64,000 nt of DNA from Saccharothrix sp. S26. Its GTDB lineage: Bacteria; Actinomycetota; Actinomycetes; Mycobacteriales; Pseudonocardiaceae. The notes below the pieces were generated by a model that worked only from the letters and a program-made list of their open reading frames with translations, was not told the origin of the DNA and did no database searches. Where the stretch lies: positions 1 through 64,000 of the forward strand of contig NZ_JAJUWT010000010.1 of the NCBI RefSeq assembly GCF_021390395.1, in the 5' to 3' direction. Position numbers and translations under genes: made by a program. Below are positions 32,958 through 41,316 of the stretch, piece by piece. Positions within the stretch are counted from its first letter, which is position 1. Each line of letters starts with the position of its first letter.

Positions 32958-34313
32958 TCACGGGCACGTGACCTGCGCGGGCGGCAGCCGCCGGTCGGTG
33001 ACGTAGGCGCTCACGTGCTCGATCACGCACGCGTTCATCATCCCTGCGAACAGGTTGTGGCCGGGACCGTCGTGGAAGATCGTGCGGCTGCCCGCGACCT
33101 GGTCGGTGACCCGCTTCGTGGCGGCGTGGTCCTGCCAGGTGCCCGCGCCCAGGAACGGCGGCAGCCCTCGGGGCAGCGGCGCGGGCGGGTTGGCCGTCGG
33201 CGTCGGCCACCCCGGGCACGTCAGCGACAGGTGCCAGGCCAGCGGGAACGACGCGCCGGTGTTCGGCGCGATCCGCCGCAGCCGCTGCGTGGTCCGCTCG
33301 ACCCGCGCGAAGTCGGCGTGCGGGAAGTCGAGGCACTCCTTGACCCCGCCGCCGGGCAGGCCGGGGTTCGGGTCGCGGCCCGGCGGGGCGAAACCGGACG
33401 CGTCGCCCGCCTCGGCCGCCGTGATCGCCCGCAGCACCTCGTCCCACTGGACGGGGCCGCGCCGCAGCTTGCCGAACGCGAGCGCCTGCAACTGCGTGCC
33501 GTCGTAGCCGGTGCTCGCCGTGAGGGCGGGGATCGGCTCGGCGTCGGCCCTGGCGACCAGCGCCTGCCAGCGCCGCTCGACGTCCGGCCCGGCCCAGTCC
33601 AGGAACCGCCGCGCGAACGCCTCGTTGTCCCGGGCGATGGCGTCCAGCTCACCGTCCCAGTCACGGGTGCTGTGGTTGCCCGTGCCGTCGACGTAGACCG
33701 TGCGCACCCGGTGCGGGTACTTCCGGGCGTACGCCTGCGCGATCACGCCGCCGTACGAGGTGCCGATGAAGTTCACCCGCCGCTCGCGCAGCGCGACCCG
33801 GATCGCCTCGACGTCACGGGCGTCGCTGCCGGAGTCCATGTGGTCGAACAGTTCCGGGTCGGTGGCCCGGCACCGCTCGCCGCGGGCGCGGTTGTCGGCG
33901 ACGAGCCGGTCGAACCCGGCCTGGTCGGCGGGGAAGCGCGGCGTGCGCAGGAACGTCCAGTCGCAGGCCAGGGCGGGCCGGCTCAGGCCGGGGTAGCCGC
34001 GCGGGTCCCACGTCACGACGTCCATCGACTCGCGGATGCGGTCGAACAGGTGCGGCCGGGACCGCAGGAGCGCGATCTGATCGCCTTGCGGCCCGCCGAA
34101 GTTGACCAGCACCGAGCCCCGGCGCGGGCCGGTCGCGGGCAGGCGGGCCAGCTTCAGCGTGACGGTCCGGGTCGAGGTCACCGGCACGGGCAGGTCGGCG
34201 CACTCGGCGGTGACCGCGCTGTCGCCGGGACAGGGTTGCCAGTCGAGCGTTCGGGGCGGCTGGTCGGCGTGCGGCGGCACGAGGAGCAGCAGTGGCAGCA
34301 GGAGTTTGATCAC
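32958..34313 (-). CDS. Secreted alpha/beta hydrolase, tripeptidyl-aminopeptidase-like
   Basis: A 451-residue protein with a short signal peptide (MIKLLLPLLLLVPPHADQ). The alpha/beta hydrolase core has VNFGGPQG (oxyanion region), VTWDPRGYPGLSRP and the nucleophile elbow IGTSYGGVIAQAYARKYP. The C-terminal TAP-like lid and the late GPGHNLFAG histidine segment fit SCO-type secreted tri/prolyl-aminopeptidases. The usual GDPxT segment before the histidine is changed, so activity should be confirmed. An in-frame start exists at 34322; I prefer GTG 34313 because TAGCGT lies exactly 7 nt upstream. Confidence 0.85.
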   Translation of the reverse strand: MIKLLLPLLLLVPPHADQPPRTLDWQPCPGDSAVTAECADLPVPVTSTRTVTLKLARLPATGPRRGSVLVNFGGPQGDQIALLRSRPHLFDRIRESMDVVTWDPRGYPGLSRPALACDWTFLRTPRFPADQAGFDRLVADNRARGERCRATDPELFDHMDSGSDARDVEAIRVALRERRVNFIGTSYGGVIAQAYARKYPHRVRTVYVDGTGNHSTRDWDGELDAIARDNEAFARRFLDWAGPDVERRWQALVARADAEPIPALTASTGYDGTQLQALAFGKLRRGPVQWDEVLRAITAAEAGDASGFAPPGRDPNPGLPGGGVKECLDFPHADFARVERTTQRLRRIAPNTGASFPLAWHLSLTCPGWPTPTANPPAPLPRGLPPFLGAGTWQDHAATKRVTDQVAGSRTIFHDGPGHNLFAGMMNACVIEHVSAYVTDRRLPPAQVTCP

Positions 34314-34320
34314 GCTGCGC

Positions 34321-34326
34321 ACGCTA
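34321..34326 (-). promoter_or_regulatory. -10 element of a leaderless promoter (hydrolase)
   Basis: On the minus strand TAGCGT is followed by 7 nt and then GTG 34313. The spacing matches other leaderless starts in the window and decides the start codon. Confidence 0.5.
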
Positions 34327-34390
34327 GGAAGGCGTCGGGGTCGGGCGCTGTTCGCGATCGTCGCCCGCGGTGTTCACCAAAGTGGATGGC

Positions 34391-34396
34391 TAGGGT
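34391..34396 (+). promoter_or_regulatory. -10 element of a leaderless promoter (histidine kinase)
   Basis: TAGGGT is followed by 7 nt and then ATG 34404. It supports this start over the upstream in-frame ATG 34386, which precedes the -10 element. Confidence 0.5.
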
Positions 34397-34403
34397 GGCG
34401 GCC

Positions 34404-35618
34404 ATGGCGAGGACTGCGCTGCTGCTCGCGGTGGTGGTGGCCGACACCGGGTTGGCGTGGTTGAGCGGGGTCGGCGGGTTGGCGGTCGTGGCCGCGGTGA
34501 CGGCGGCGGTGCTCGTCGTGGCCGCACGGCGCCCGCTCGCGGCGTTCCCGGCGGCGGTGGCGATGGCGTTGGTGACCGGCGGTTCGCCGGCGTTGCTGGC
34601 GTGCACGAGCTACCAGGCCGGTCGGCGCGTCACGACCCGCCGTGAGCTGGCCGCGGTGGTCGCCGCCGCGCTCGCCTACCCGGTCGTGCTGCTGGCGTTG
34701 ACGCGGCGGTTCGGGGTCGACCCGTGGCCGGTGCTGGCCCGGGTGGCGGTGCTGGTGGCGTTGCCGCTGGCCGCGGGGCTGCACTTCACCCGGCAGACCG
34801 AGCTGGAGCGGACCCGGGAACGGCTGCGCATCGCGGCGGACATGCACGACTCGCTCGGCCGGTGGCTCAGCCTGGTGACGGTGCGGGCGGCGGCGCTGGA
34901 GGTGGCCCCGCTGCCGGCCGCCCAACGCCCGGTGGTCCGCGACCTGGCGCACGCCGCCCGCACCGCCGTGGACGAACTGCACGCCGTCGTGGCGGCCCTG
35001 CGCGACGAGCCCGGCTTGGCGGGCGTGGACGAACTGGTGGACCAGTTCCGCCGGGCCGGTGTCGCGGTGACGGTTGAGCGGTCGGGTGCGCGCCGGCCGA
35101 TCGCCCGGGACGCGGACCACGCCGCTTACCGGGTGGTGCAGGAAGGGCTGACCAACGCCACCCGGCACGCACCCGGCCGGCCGGTCGTCGTGTCGCTGGA
35201 CTGGCAACCGGACGGGCTGCTGGTCACCGTGACGAACCCGACCGCCGTGGCCGACCCGACTGCCGTGACCGCCTCGACTCCTATGGCCGACTCGACCGCT
35301 GTGGCGAGCCCGACTGCCGTGGCCGACCCGACTGGCACGGCGAACCCGGCCGGCGTAGCGAATCCCGTCGCCGTGGCCAACTCGACCGGCGTGGCGGACT
35401 CGACCGGCGTGGCTGCCGCGACTGCCGTGGCCGACCTGACCGCCGTGACCGACCCGGCCGGTGAACCGACCTCGATCGCGCCGGGGACCGGGCTGACCGG
35501 CTTGGCCGAACGGGTCCGGGCGGCCGGTGGTCTGTTGCGCGTGCGCGCCGAGCCGGACCGGTTCCGGGTGGTCGCGATGTTGCCGGTCGCGCCGGACCGG
35601 GCGGGGGTCCTCGCGTGA
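34404..35618 (+). CDS. NarL-type sensor histidine kinase with repeat insertion
   Basis: A 404-residue kinase. Four or more short hydrophobic segments (1-125) are followed by the HisKA_3 helix RLRIAADMHDSLGRWLSLV with His148, the N-box YRVVQEGLTNATRHA and a HATPase strand LLVTVTNP. Between that strand and the G2 box GTGLTGLAERV lies an insertion of about 75 residues made of hexapeptide repeats (PTAVAD, STGVAD, PAGVAN and variants). The G1 (DxGxG) box is not recognisable and seems displaced or lost, so ATP binding may be altered. It overlaps its response regulator by 4 nt. Confidence 0.85.
   Translation: MARTALLLAVVVADTGLAWLSGVGGLAVVAAVTAAVLVVAARRPLAAFPAAVAMALVTGGSPALLACTSYQAGRRVTTRRELAAVVAAALAYPVVLLALTRRFGVDPWPVLARVAVLVALPLAAGLHFTRQTELERTRERLRIAADMHDSLGRWLSLVTVRAAALEVAPLPAAQRPVVRDLAHAARTAVDELHAVVAALRDEPGLAGVDELVDQFRRAGVAVTVERSGARRPIARDADHAAYRVVQEGLTNATRHAPGRPVVVSLDWQPDGLLVTVTNPTAVADPTAVTASTPMADSTAVASPTAVADPTGTANPAGVANPVAVANSTGVADSTGVAAATAVADLTAVTDPAGEPTSIAPGTGLTGLAERVRAAGGLLRVRAEPDRFRVVAMLPVAPDRAGVLA
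35238..35460 (+). repeat. 18-bp minisatellite inside the kinase gene
   Basis: About 12 imperfect copies of an 18-bp unit (best form CCGACTGCCGTGGCCGAC) encode hexapeptides of the form (P/S)T(A/G)VA(D/N). All copies keep the frame. The region interrupts the ATP-binding domain of the kinase gene. Confidence 0.9.
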
Positions 35619-36247
35619 TCAAGGTGCTGGTCGCGGACGACGAGCCGCTGATCACCGCGGGCATCACGGCGGTGCTGGAGTCGGCGGGCGACCTGGAGGT
35701 CGTCGCGGTGGCCGCCGACGGTCGCGCGGCCGTGGACGCGGCCCGCCGCCACCGGGTGGACGTGGCGCTCCTCGACCTCGCCATGCCCGTGCTGGACGGC
35801 CTGGCCGCGGCCGCCGCGTTGAGCGGGCCGAGGGTGGTGGTGCTGACCGCGTTCGGCGACGAGGCCACCGTGCGGCGGGCGTTGCGGCAAGGGGTCGACG
35901 GGTTCGTGCTGAAGAACTGCGCGCCCGACGAGCTGATCCGCGCCGTGCGGGCCGTGCACGCCGGTGAGGCGTACCTGTCGCCCGCCGTGACCCGGCACGT
36001 GCTCGGCATGGTCGCGGTCGACGGTGGGCGTGGCGAGGACGCGGCACGAAGGCTGGCCGCCCTGACGCCCCGGGAGGCGGACATCGTCGCCCTGGTGGCG
36101 GAAGGGCTGTCGAACGCCGAGGTGGGCCGCCGCGTGCACATGAGCGAGGCGAGCATCAAGACCTACGTGAGCCGCATCCTGGCCAAGCTGGGCTGTCGCA
36201 ACCGGGTCGAGGCGGCGCTGTTGGTCCACGACGCCGCGCGGACGTGA
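35615..36247 (+). CDS. LuxR/NarL-family response regulator
   Basis: A 210-residue regulator: receiver with acidic pair DDEP, phospho-acceptor Asp54 (LLDLAMPVLDG), switch VLTAFGDE and FVLKNCAPD, then LuxR HTH (LTPREADIVALVAEGLSNAE, ASIKTYVSRILAKL). GTG 35615 overlaps the kinase stop. It pairs with the repeat-bearing kinase. No dedicated target gene follows; the next gene is convergent. Confidence 0.94.
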   Translation: MIKVLVADDEPLITAGITAVLESAGDLEVVAVAADGRAAVDAARRHRVDVALLDLAMPVLDGLAAAAALSGPRVVVLTAFGDEATVRRALRQGVDGFVLKNCAPDELIRAVRAVHAGEAYLSPAVTRHVLGMVAVDGGRGEDAARRLAALTPREADIVALVAEGLSNAEVGRRVHMSEASIKTYVSRILAKLGCRNRVEAALLVHDAART

Positions 36248-36248
36248 C

Positions 36249-36281
36249 CGCGGTGGTGAGGCCCATCGCCCCACCACCGCG
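36249..36281. terminator. Bidirectional terminator-like hairpin
   Basis: A perfect 10-bp stem (CGCGGTGGTG at 36249-36258 with 36272-36281) and a 13-nt loop sit between the convergent response-regulator and serine-hydrolase genes and can serve both. Confidence 0.75.
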
Positions 36282-36286
36282 AGGAA

Positions 36287-37477
36287 TCACTTCAGGCCGC
36301 AGAGCGCGTGGTCGACCAGGTCGGCGGTGACGTCCTTGGTCGGCGTCGGCGCGCCCGGCCGGGCGACCATCGAGTCGGTGTTGATCGACACCACCACGCT
36401 GCGCGCGCCGTCCGGCGTCACGCCGTTGCGGGTCTTGAAGCCGGGGATGTCGCCGCCGTGCGACCAGTAGCCGCCGCACGAGCTCGGAACCCACATGATG
36501 CCGAGGCCGTACCTGGCACCGGGCCACGCCGGGTCCAGCGCGGGCGCGGCCACCGTCTTCGTCATCTCGGCGAGCTGCGCCGGCCGCAGCACCTCGCCGC
36601 CGAGCAGCGCCTTGAGGAACCGGTTGCCGTCCTCGGTGGTGCTGATCATGTCACCGGCCGCGCCGCCCCACGACGGGTTGTAGTGCGTCACGTCGATCGC
36701 CCGACCCCACCGCGGGTCGTTCGGGTCGGCCTCCAAGCCCTTCTCCGGGAACCGCTCGTAGGCCGTGGCGTGGGGCTTGGGCAGCCAGGGTGACGTGCCC
36801 GGCAGGGAGGTGTCGCGCAGGCCGAGCGGCTCCACGATGCGCTCGCGCACCTCGTGCTGCCAGGTGTGGCCGGTGACGCGTTCGATGACCATGCCGGCCA
36901 GGACGTACCCGGTGTTGGAGTAGTTCCACCTCTCCCCGGGGCGGAAGTCCGGCTGTTGCCGCATCGCCAGCGCGACGAGCTGCTCCGGCCGGTAGGTGCG
37001 GGTCCGGACGTTCGGGAACTCCTTCTCCAGGAACAGCTCCGGCATGCTGCCCACGTAGTTGTGCAGGCCGCTGGTGTGCTGCAAGAGCTGCCGCACGGTG
37101 ATCTTCGCGCCGTCGTTGCCGTTGCCCGAGACGACACCGGGCAGCCACCGCTCGACGGTGTCCTCAAGGGACAGTCGACCCTCGCCGACCAGTTGCAGCA
37201 CGGTCGCCGCCACGAACGTCTTGGTGTAGCTGCCGATGCGGAACCGCGCCTGCCACGGCACGGGCGTGCGCCGGTCCACGTCGCCGTAGCCGCTGCGCAC
37301 CCGCACGTCACCGCGCGGGGTGTCCACCTCGACCAGCACGCCGGGTGCACCTTGGGCCAGCAACGCGTCAGCGTGCCGTTGGAGGGTCTTGGTGTCGGTG
37401 CGGTGCCCGGCGTTGGCCGTGCCCGCCGCGGTCAGGGTCAGGGTCGCGATCACCGCTGTCGCGAGGAGTCGTTTCAT
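36287..37477 (-). CDS. Secreted serine hydrolase (beta-lactamase/DD-carboxypeptidase class C-like)
   Basis: A 396-residue protein with a Sec signal peptide (1-23, ending NAG). All penicillin-recognising motifs are present: Ser83-Tyr-Thr-Lys86 (SxxK), Tyr186-Ser-Asn188 (YxN) and a late HGG (WSHGGDIPG). Members are D-alanyl-D-alanine carboxypeptidases, esterases or class C beta-lactamases. It is divergent from the third NarL-type system across a palindrome and may be its target, which would link it to cell-wall stress. TAGCGT lies 8 nt before the ATG. Confidence 0.92.
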   Translation of the reverse strand: MKRLLATAVIATLTLTAAGTANAGHRTDTKTLQRHADALLAQGAPGVLVEVDTPRGDVRVRSGYGDVDRRTPVPWQARFRIGSYTKTFVAATVLQLVGEGRLSLEDTVERWLPGVVSGNGNDGAKITVRQLLQHTSGLHNYVGSMPELFLEKEFPNVRTRTYRPEQLVALAMRQQPDFRPGERWNYSNTGYVLAGMVIERVTGHTWQHEVRERIVEPLGLRDTSLPGTSPWLPKPHATAYERFPEKGLEADPNDPRWGRAIDVTHYNPSWGGAAGDMISTTEDGNRFLKALLGGEVLRPAQLAEMTKTVAAPALDPAWPGARYGLGIMWVPSSCGGYWSHGGDIPGFKTRNGVTPDGARSVVVSINTDSMVARPGAPTPTKDVTADLVDHALCGLK

Positions 37478-37536
37478 GGCACCGAACGCTAGGCACGCGG
37501 CGTGCCCGCGTCGTCGCCCCACGACGGCAACTCCAC

Positions 37537-37554
37537 CTACCCCCGCAGGGGTAG
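37537..37554. promoter_or_regulatory. Palindromic operator upstream of the third NarL-type system
   Basis: CTACCCCCGCAGGGGTAG is a perfect inverted repeat (7-bp arms CTACCCC/GGGGTAG, spacer CGCA). It lies between the divergent serine-hydrolase and histidine-kinase genes, 60 nt from one start and 59 nt from the other (GTG 37613). It is a good candidate for the binding site of the cognate LuxR-type response regulator. Confidence 0.65.
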
Positions 37555-37612
37555 TGCGGGATCCGCCCACGGGGTGGCGACGGGGGACGCGGTGCGCGAC
37601 TACCGTGGGCTG

Positions 37613-38719
37613 GTGCTGGCGAACCTCAAGCCGATCCGGCTGGACCTGCTGCTCGCGGTGGTGCTGACCACGTTGACCGTGGTGACCACGGCGAACCAGA
37701 GCGGCGCGCACGACCCGGTGGCGTACGTGCTGGCCGCGCTCACCGTCGTGCCGATCGCGCTGCGCCAGCTCGCGCCGGTCGCCACCACGGCGGTGATGCT
37801 GGGCGCGGTGACGGCCTACAGCCTGTTCGACTTCGGCGGCCTGCCCAGCGGCGGGGTGGGTGTGCTGGTCGGCATGTTCACCGTGGCCACCCTGCGGTCC
37901 CGGCTCGTGGCCGCGGTGGTGTTCGCGGTGGCCACGGTGGTGGTGGTCGTGGCGTTCCTGCGGGTCGAGGGGGCCGCGTGGTCGGAGGTGGCGCAGTCGG
38001 TGCTGGTCGTGGTCGGCGCGTGGATGCTCGGCGAGGGCACCCGGCGGTGGGCGCACCGGGCCGAGCGGCTGGCCGAGCAGGCGGCGCGCGCGGTCGCCGA
38101 CGAACGGGTGCGCATCGCGCGGGAGCTGCACGACATCGTCGCCCACCACATGTCGGTGATCTCGTTGCAGGCAGGCGTGGCGCGGTACGTGCTGGACAGC
38201 GACCTGGCGACGGCGCGCGCGGCGATCACCACCGTCGGCGACACCAGCCGCGAGGCGTTGACCGAGATGCGACGGCTGCTCGACGTGCTGCGGGTGGACC
38301 ACGACGACGACTACCGGCCGCAGCCCGGCCTGGCGGCGTTGGACGACCTGGTCGCCCGCGCCCGCGGCGCCGGGCTGCCGGTGGACGTGGTGGTCACCGG
38401 CCAGGCGCGCGAGCTGCGCCCCGGGCCGGACCTGTGCGCGTACCGGGTGGTGCAGGAGTCGTTGACCAACGTGCTCAAGCACGCCGGGCCCGCCACCGCG
38501 CGGGTCGACGTCGACTACGGGGAGCAGACCCTGGTGCTCAAGGTGACCGACGACGGCCGGGCGACCCGGCCGGGCGACCCCGACCACCAGTCGCACGGCA
38601 TCCGCGGCATGCGGGAACGCGCCGAGCTGTACGGGGGCGTGCTCACCGCGGGTCCGCGGGCCGAGGGCGGGTTCGGCGTGGTCCTGCGGCTGCCGATGGG
38701 CGAGGTGGCGGCGGGGTGA
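37613..38719 (+). CDS. NarL-type sensor histidine kinase
   Basis: A 368-residue kinase with four or five transmembrane helices (about 7-150), a coiled linker (AERLAEQAARAVADERV), the HisKA_3 helix RIARELHDIVAHHMSVI with His173, N-box YRVVQESLTNVLKHA, G1 DDGRA and G2 HGIRGMRERA. In-frame starts also exist at 37502 and 37592; TACCGT 6 nt before GTG 37613 favours the latter. It overlaps its response regulator (GTGA). The operator palindrome lies upstream. Confidence 0.9.
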   Translation: MLANLKPIRLDLLLAVVLTTLTVVTTANQSGAHDPVAYVLAALTVVPIALRQLAPVATTAVMLGAVTAYSLFDFGGLPSGGVGVLVGMFTVATLRSRLVAAVVFAVATVVVVVAFLRVEGAAWSEVAQSVLVVVGAWMLGEGTRRWAHRAERLAEQAARAVADERVRIARELHDIVAHHMSVISLQAGVARYVLDSDLATARAAITTVGDTSREALTEMRRLLDVLRVDHDDDYRPQPGLAALDDLVARARGAGLPVDVVVTGQARELRPGPDLCAYRVVQESLTNVLKHAGPATARVDVDYGEQTLVLKVTDDGRATRPGDPDHQSHGIRGMRERAELYGGVLTAGPRAEGGFGVVLRLPMGEVAAG

Positions 38720-39405
38720 CCATCCGCGTGCTCGTCGTCGACGACCAGGCGCTCATCCGCGCGGGCCTGGTCGCCCTGTTCACCGCCGCGCCGGGCTTCG
38801 AGGTCGTGGGCGAGGCCGCCGACGGCGAGCGGGCCGTGGCCGCGGCGGCGCGGACCTCGCCCGACGTGATCCTGATGGACGTCCGGATGCCCGTGCTGGA
38901 CGGCATCTCCGCCACCCGCGCGATCCTCGCCGCGCACCGGGACCGGTCCGACGACGACCCGCCGCGCATCGTCGTGCTGACCACGTTCGACCTGCCCGAG
39001 TACGTCTACACCGCGTTGGGGGAGGGCGCGTCGGGCTTCCTGGTCAAGGACACCCCGCCGGAGCGGATCCTCTCCGCCGTCGCCGCCATCGCCGCGGGCG
39101 ACATCCTGGTCGCGCCGCACATCACCCACCGGCTGATCGAGACCTACGCCCAGCACCACCGCGCCACCGCCGTGGGCGCGCCGCAACTGGCGGCGCTGAC
39201 CGCGCGGGAGACCGAGGTGCTGCGCCTGGTCGGCAACGGGCTGACCAACGGCCAGATCGCCCAGCGCCTGGTGCTCAGCGAGGCGACGGTGAAGACGCAC
39301 GTCAAGCGCATGATGGGCAAGCTGGGCCTGTCCAGCCGCGCGCAGGCGGTCGTGGTGGCGTACGAGAGCGGCCTCGTCGTGCCCACGGCGCAGCGGCCCG
39401 GGTAG
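38716..39405 (+). CDS. LuxR/NarL-family response regulator
   Basis: A 229-residue regulator: acidic pair DDQA, phospho-acceptor Asp55 (LMDVRMPVLDG), VLTTFDLPEY, FLVKDTPPE, and LuxR HTH (LTARETEVLRLVGNGLTNGQ, ATVKTHVKRMMGKL). GTG 38716 is coupled to the kinase. It probably binds the CTACCCC palindrome at 37537. It is convergent with the glycosyltransferase gene, 1 nt away. Confidence 0.95.
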   Translation: MTIRVLVVDDQALIRAGLVALFTAAPGFEVVGEAADGERAVAAAARTSPDVILMDVRMPVLDGISATRAILAAHRDRSDDDPPRIVVLTTFDLPEYVYTALGEGASGFLVKDTPPERILSAVAAIAAGDILVAPHITHRLIETYAQHHRATAVGAPQLAALTARETEVLRLVGNGLTNGQIAQRLVLSEATVKTHVKRMMGKLGLSSRAQAVVVAYESGLVVPTAQRPG

Positions 39406-39406
39406 G

Positions 39407-40522
39407 TCAGGCCGCCAGCCGCGCCAACAACGGCACCGCCCGTGCCGGCTCGGGGAGGTCGAGCATCTCGGCCCGCACGCGTGCCGCCGCCTGCCGGTAG
39501 GCGGAATCGCCCAGCACCTCGGCGACCGCCGCGCGCACGTCGTCCGGGGTCGCGGCGACGGGGTCCAGCGCCCGGCCGACGCCCAGCCGGGCGACCTGGT
39601 CGGCGTTCTGCGGCTGGTCGGCGCCCATCGGCAGCAGCACGGTCGGCAGGCCGTGCGCCAACGCGCCGATGACGCTGCCCGAACCGCCGTGCGAGACCAC
39701 CAGGTCGCAGCGCGGCAGCACGGCGTCCTGCGGCAGGTAGCGCTCGACGCGCACGCCGGGCCGTTGCGGGCCGAATGCGGCCGGGTCGACGTGCCGGCCG
39801 ACCGTGGCGACCACGTCCACCGGCAGGTCGCCCAGCCCGGCCAGCACGCGCGGGAACAGGTCACCCGACTCCGTGTTGAACTCCGTGCCCAGGGTGAAGT
39901 AGACGGTCGTCCGGTCGGAACGGCCCACCGGGCCCACCGGCGGCCGGATCGGGAAAGCCGTGTCCGGCAACGGGAACGCCGGGTCGCGGAAGCTCGGCGG
40001 GAACGGCGAGATCATCAGGTTCCGGTGCCGCATAGTCAGGTCGGGGTCGGGCGGCAGGCCGAGTCCGGCGCGCAGCTCGCCGATCGCCTCGCCGACCACG
40101 TCCGGCCGCACGAACGACCCCGACGCGATCACCTGCGCGTTGGCGAAGGGCAGCCCGAGCTTCTCGGCCGCGAGCACGCTGCCGAAGTCCACTTCCTCGC
40201 ACACGACCACATCGGGCCGCCACCGGTCGAACAGCTCCAGGTACAGCGGCACCCGCCCGGCCGCGCCCCGCCGCACGAACCCGTCCCGCAGCTCCGCGGC
40301 GTCCCGCTCCCGGTCGGGCGTCGGCAACGGCCCGACCCGCACCCGTTCCGAACGTCCCTCGCCGACCGGCAGTGCGGTGAACCCGGCCGCCGCGACCGCC
40401 CCGCACCGCTCCGGCCCCGCCGCGACCGCCACGGTGTGCCCGGCCGCGACCACGGCGGAGGCGAGCGGCACCAAGGGCTGGAAGTGCCCCAACCCGCCGA
40501 TGAAGGTGAACAACACGCGCAT
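39407..40522 (-). CDS. Macrolide/UGT-type glycosyltransferase (GT1)
   Basis: A 371-residue GT-B enzyme. It starts MRVLFTFIGGLGHFQPLVPLA, with GHxxP as in MGT enzymes, and has the nucleotide-sugar site CDLVVSHGGSGSVIGALAHG and LPTVLLPMGADQPQNADQVA. Relatives glycosylate natural products or inactivate macrolides. No biosynthetic cluster surrounds it, so a resistance or detoxification role is as likely as synthesis. On the minus strand TAGGCT lies 6 nt before the ATG, overlapping an 8-bp inverted repeat (CCGACCAG at 40523-40530, CTGGTCGG at 40551-40558). Confidence 0.9.
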   Translation of the reverse strand: MRVLFTFIGGLGHFQPLVPLASAVVAAGHTVAVAAGPERCGAVAAAGFTALPVGEGRSERVRVGPLPTPDRERDAAELRDGFVRRGAAGRVPLYLELFDRWRPDVVVCEEVDFGSVLAAEKLGLPFANAQVIASGSFVRPDVVGEAIGELRAGLGLPPDPDLTMRHRNLMISPFPPSFRDPAFPLPDTAFPIRPPVGPVGRSDRTTVYFTLGTEFNTESGDLFPRVLAGLGDLPVDVVATVGRHVDPAAFGPQRPGVRVERYLPQDAVLPRCDLVVSHGGSGSVIGALAHGLPTVLLPMGADQPQNADQVARLGVGRALDPVAATPDDVRAAVAEVLGDSAYRQAAARVRAEMLDLPEPARAVPLLARLAA

Positions 40523-40704
40523 CCGACCAGCCTAGGGAAGGCCACCCGGCCTGGTCGGCGCGGGCTCACCCCATCACCGACCCGGCTCTCGGCCGCCAGA
40601 CCTCCCCGGGTCGTCGGGCCCACCCCGGCCCGCACGTCCCGCGCGCGGATCACCCCGCCGCTCGTCGCACGGGGCCGAGCGGGCACCGGTCCGGGTGGGT
40701 GACC

Positions 40705-40710
40705 TAGCAT
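40705..40710 (+). promoter_or_regulatory. -10 element of a leaderless promoter (small membrane protein)
   Basis: TAGCAT is followed by 7 nt and then GTG 40718, with no Shine-Dalgarno sequence. Confidence 0.5.
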
Positions 40711-40717
40711 CCGCGCC

Positions 40718-41092
40718 GTGGACAAGATTCGGGTCGGCTGCTGGTCGGTGCTCGCGCTCGTCGTCGCGCAAACGCTTTCCACGTTGTTGTCCGGCGACCT
40801 GGCGGAGATCCGGATCATCGGCGTGCTGTTCAACCTCGCCGCCGCGGTGTCGGTGTACCTGGTGCTGCGCCGGCCCGGCCGCAACCGCTGGCCCCTGGTC
40901 GCCTGGGTGGCCGCGTTCTTCGGTTGGCACGTGACCGGCCTGCTCACCCTCGCGGGCGTGGTGACGACCGGGCTGGACGCGGTGTTCACGGTCGGCAGCG
41001 ACCCGCGGATGTCGATCCTCTACCAGGTGGTGCTGACGACCGTGGCGGGCTTCGCCGTGCACCTGCTGCTGCCCCGGCCGACGCGGACCTAG
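40718..41092 (+). CDS. Small integral membrane protein of unknown function
   Basis: A 124-residue protein with four hydrophobic helices (about 8-25, 32-50, 60-82 and 100-118) and a basic RRPGRNR loop between helices 2 and 3. I do not recognise the family. The GTG start has a -10 element at leaderless spacing, which supports expression. Its stop overlaps the end of an ABC-permease relic on the other strand. Confidence 0.7.
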   Translation: MDKIRVGCWSVLALVVAQTLSTLLSGDLAEIRIIGVLFNLAAAVSVYLVLRRPGRNRWPLVAWVAAFFGWHVTGLLTLAGVVTTGLDAVFTVGSDPRMSILYQVVLTTVAGFAVHLLLPRPTRT

Positions 41093-41250
41093 GCGTCACG
41101 CAGCCGCAGCAGCAGACCGCCGACCAGCAACGCCCCCGTCGCCCACAGCCCCAGCTCGCCCAGCCCCGCCCACGGGCTGATCGGCAGGCTCCCGACGTGC
41201 TCGGTGGCCCGCACCGCGAGCCCCGCCGTCATCGGGCTGACCCGCCGCAA
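41089..41250 (-). pseudogene. C-terminal relic of an ABC-2 type permease
   Basis: The minus strand encodes VSPMTAGLAVRATEHVGSLP and ends WATGALLVGGLLLRLRDA plus a stop, the typical last helix and tail of actinomycete ABC-2 drug-exporter permeases. A stop codon (near 41259-41261) lies a few residues upstream, and no ATPase or permease body is present. It is about 53 residues of a deleted gene. Confidence 0.6.
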
Positions 41251-41316
41251 CCGCCGGACTCACCAGGCGGTCGTCGCGGCCGACGCGTCCGGCCTGGTCG
41301 TGCCACGCTTCCGCGG

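Noticed and set aside
39407..40522. Glycosyltransferase as part of a macrolide gene cluster
   Set aside because: No polyketide synthase, P450 or deoxysugar genes are present in the window.
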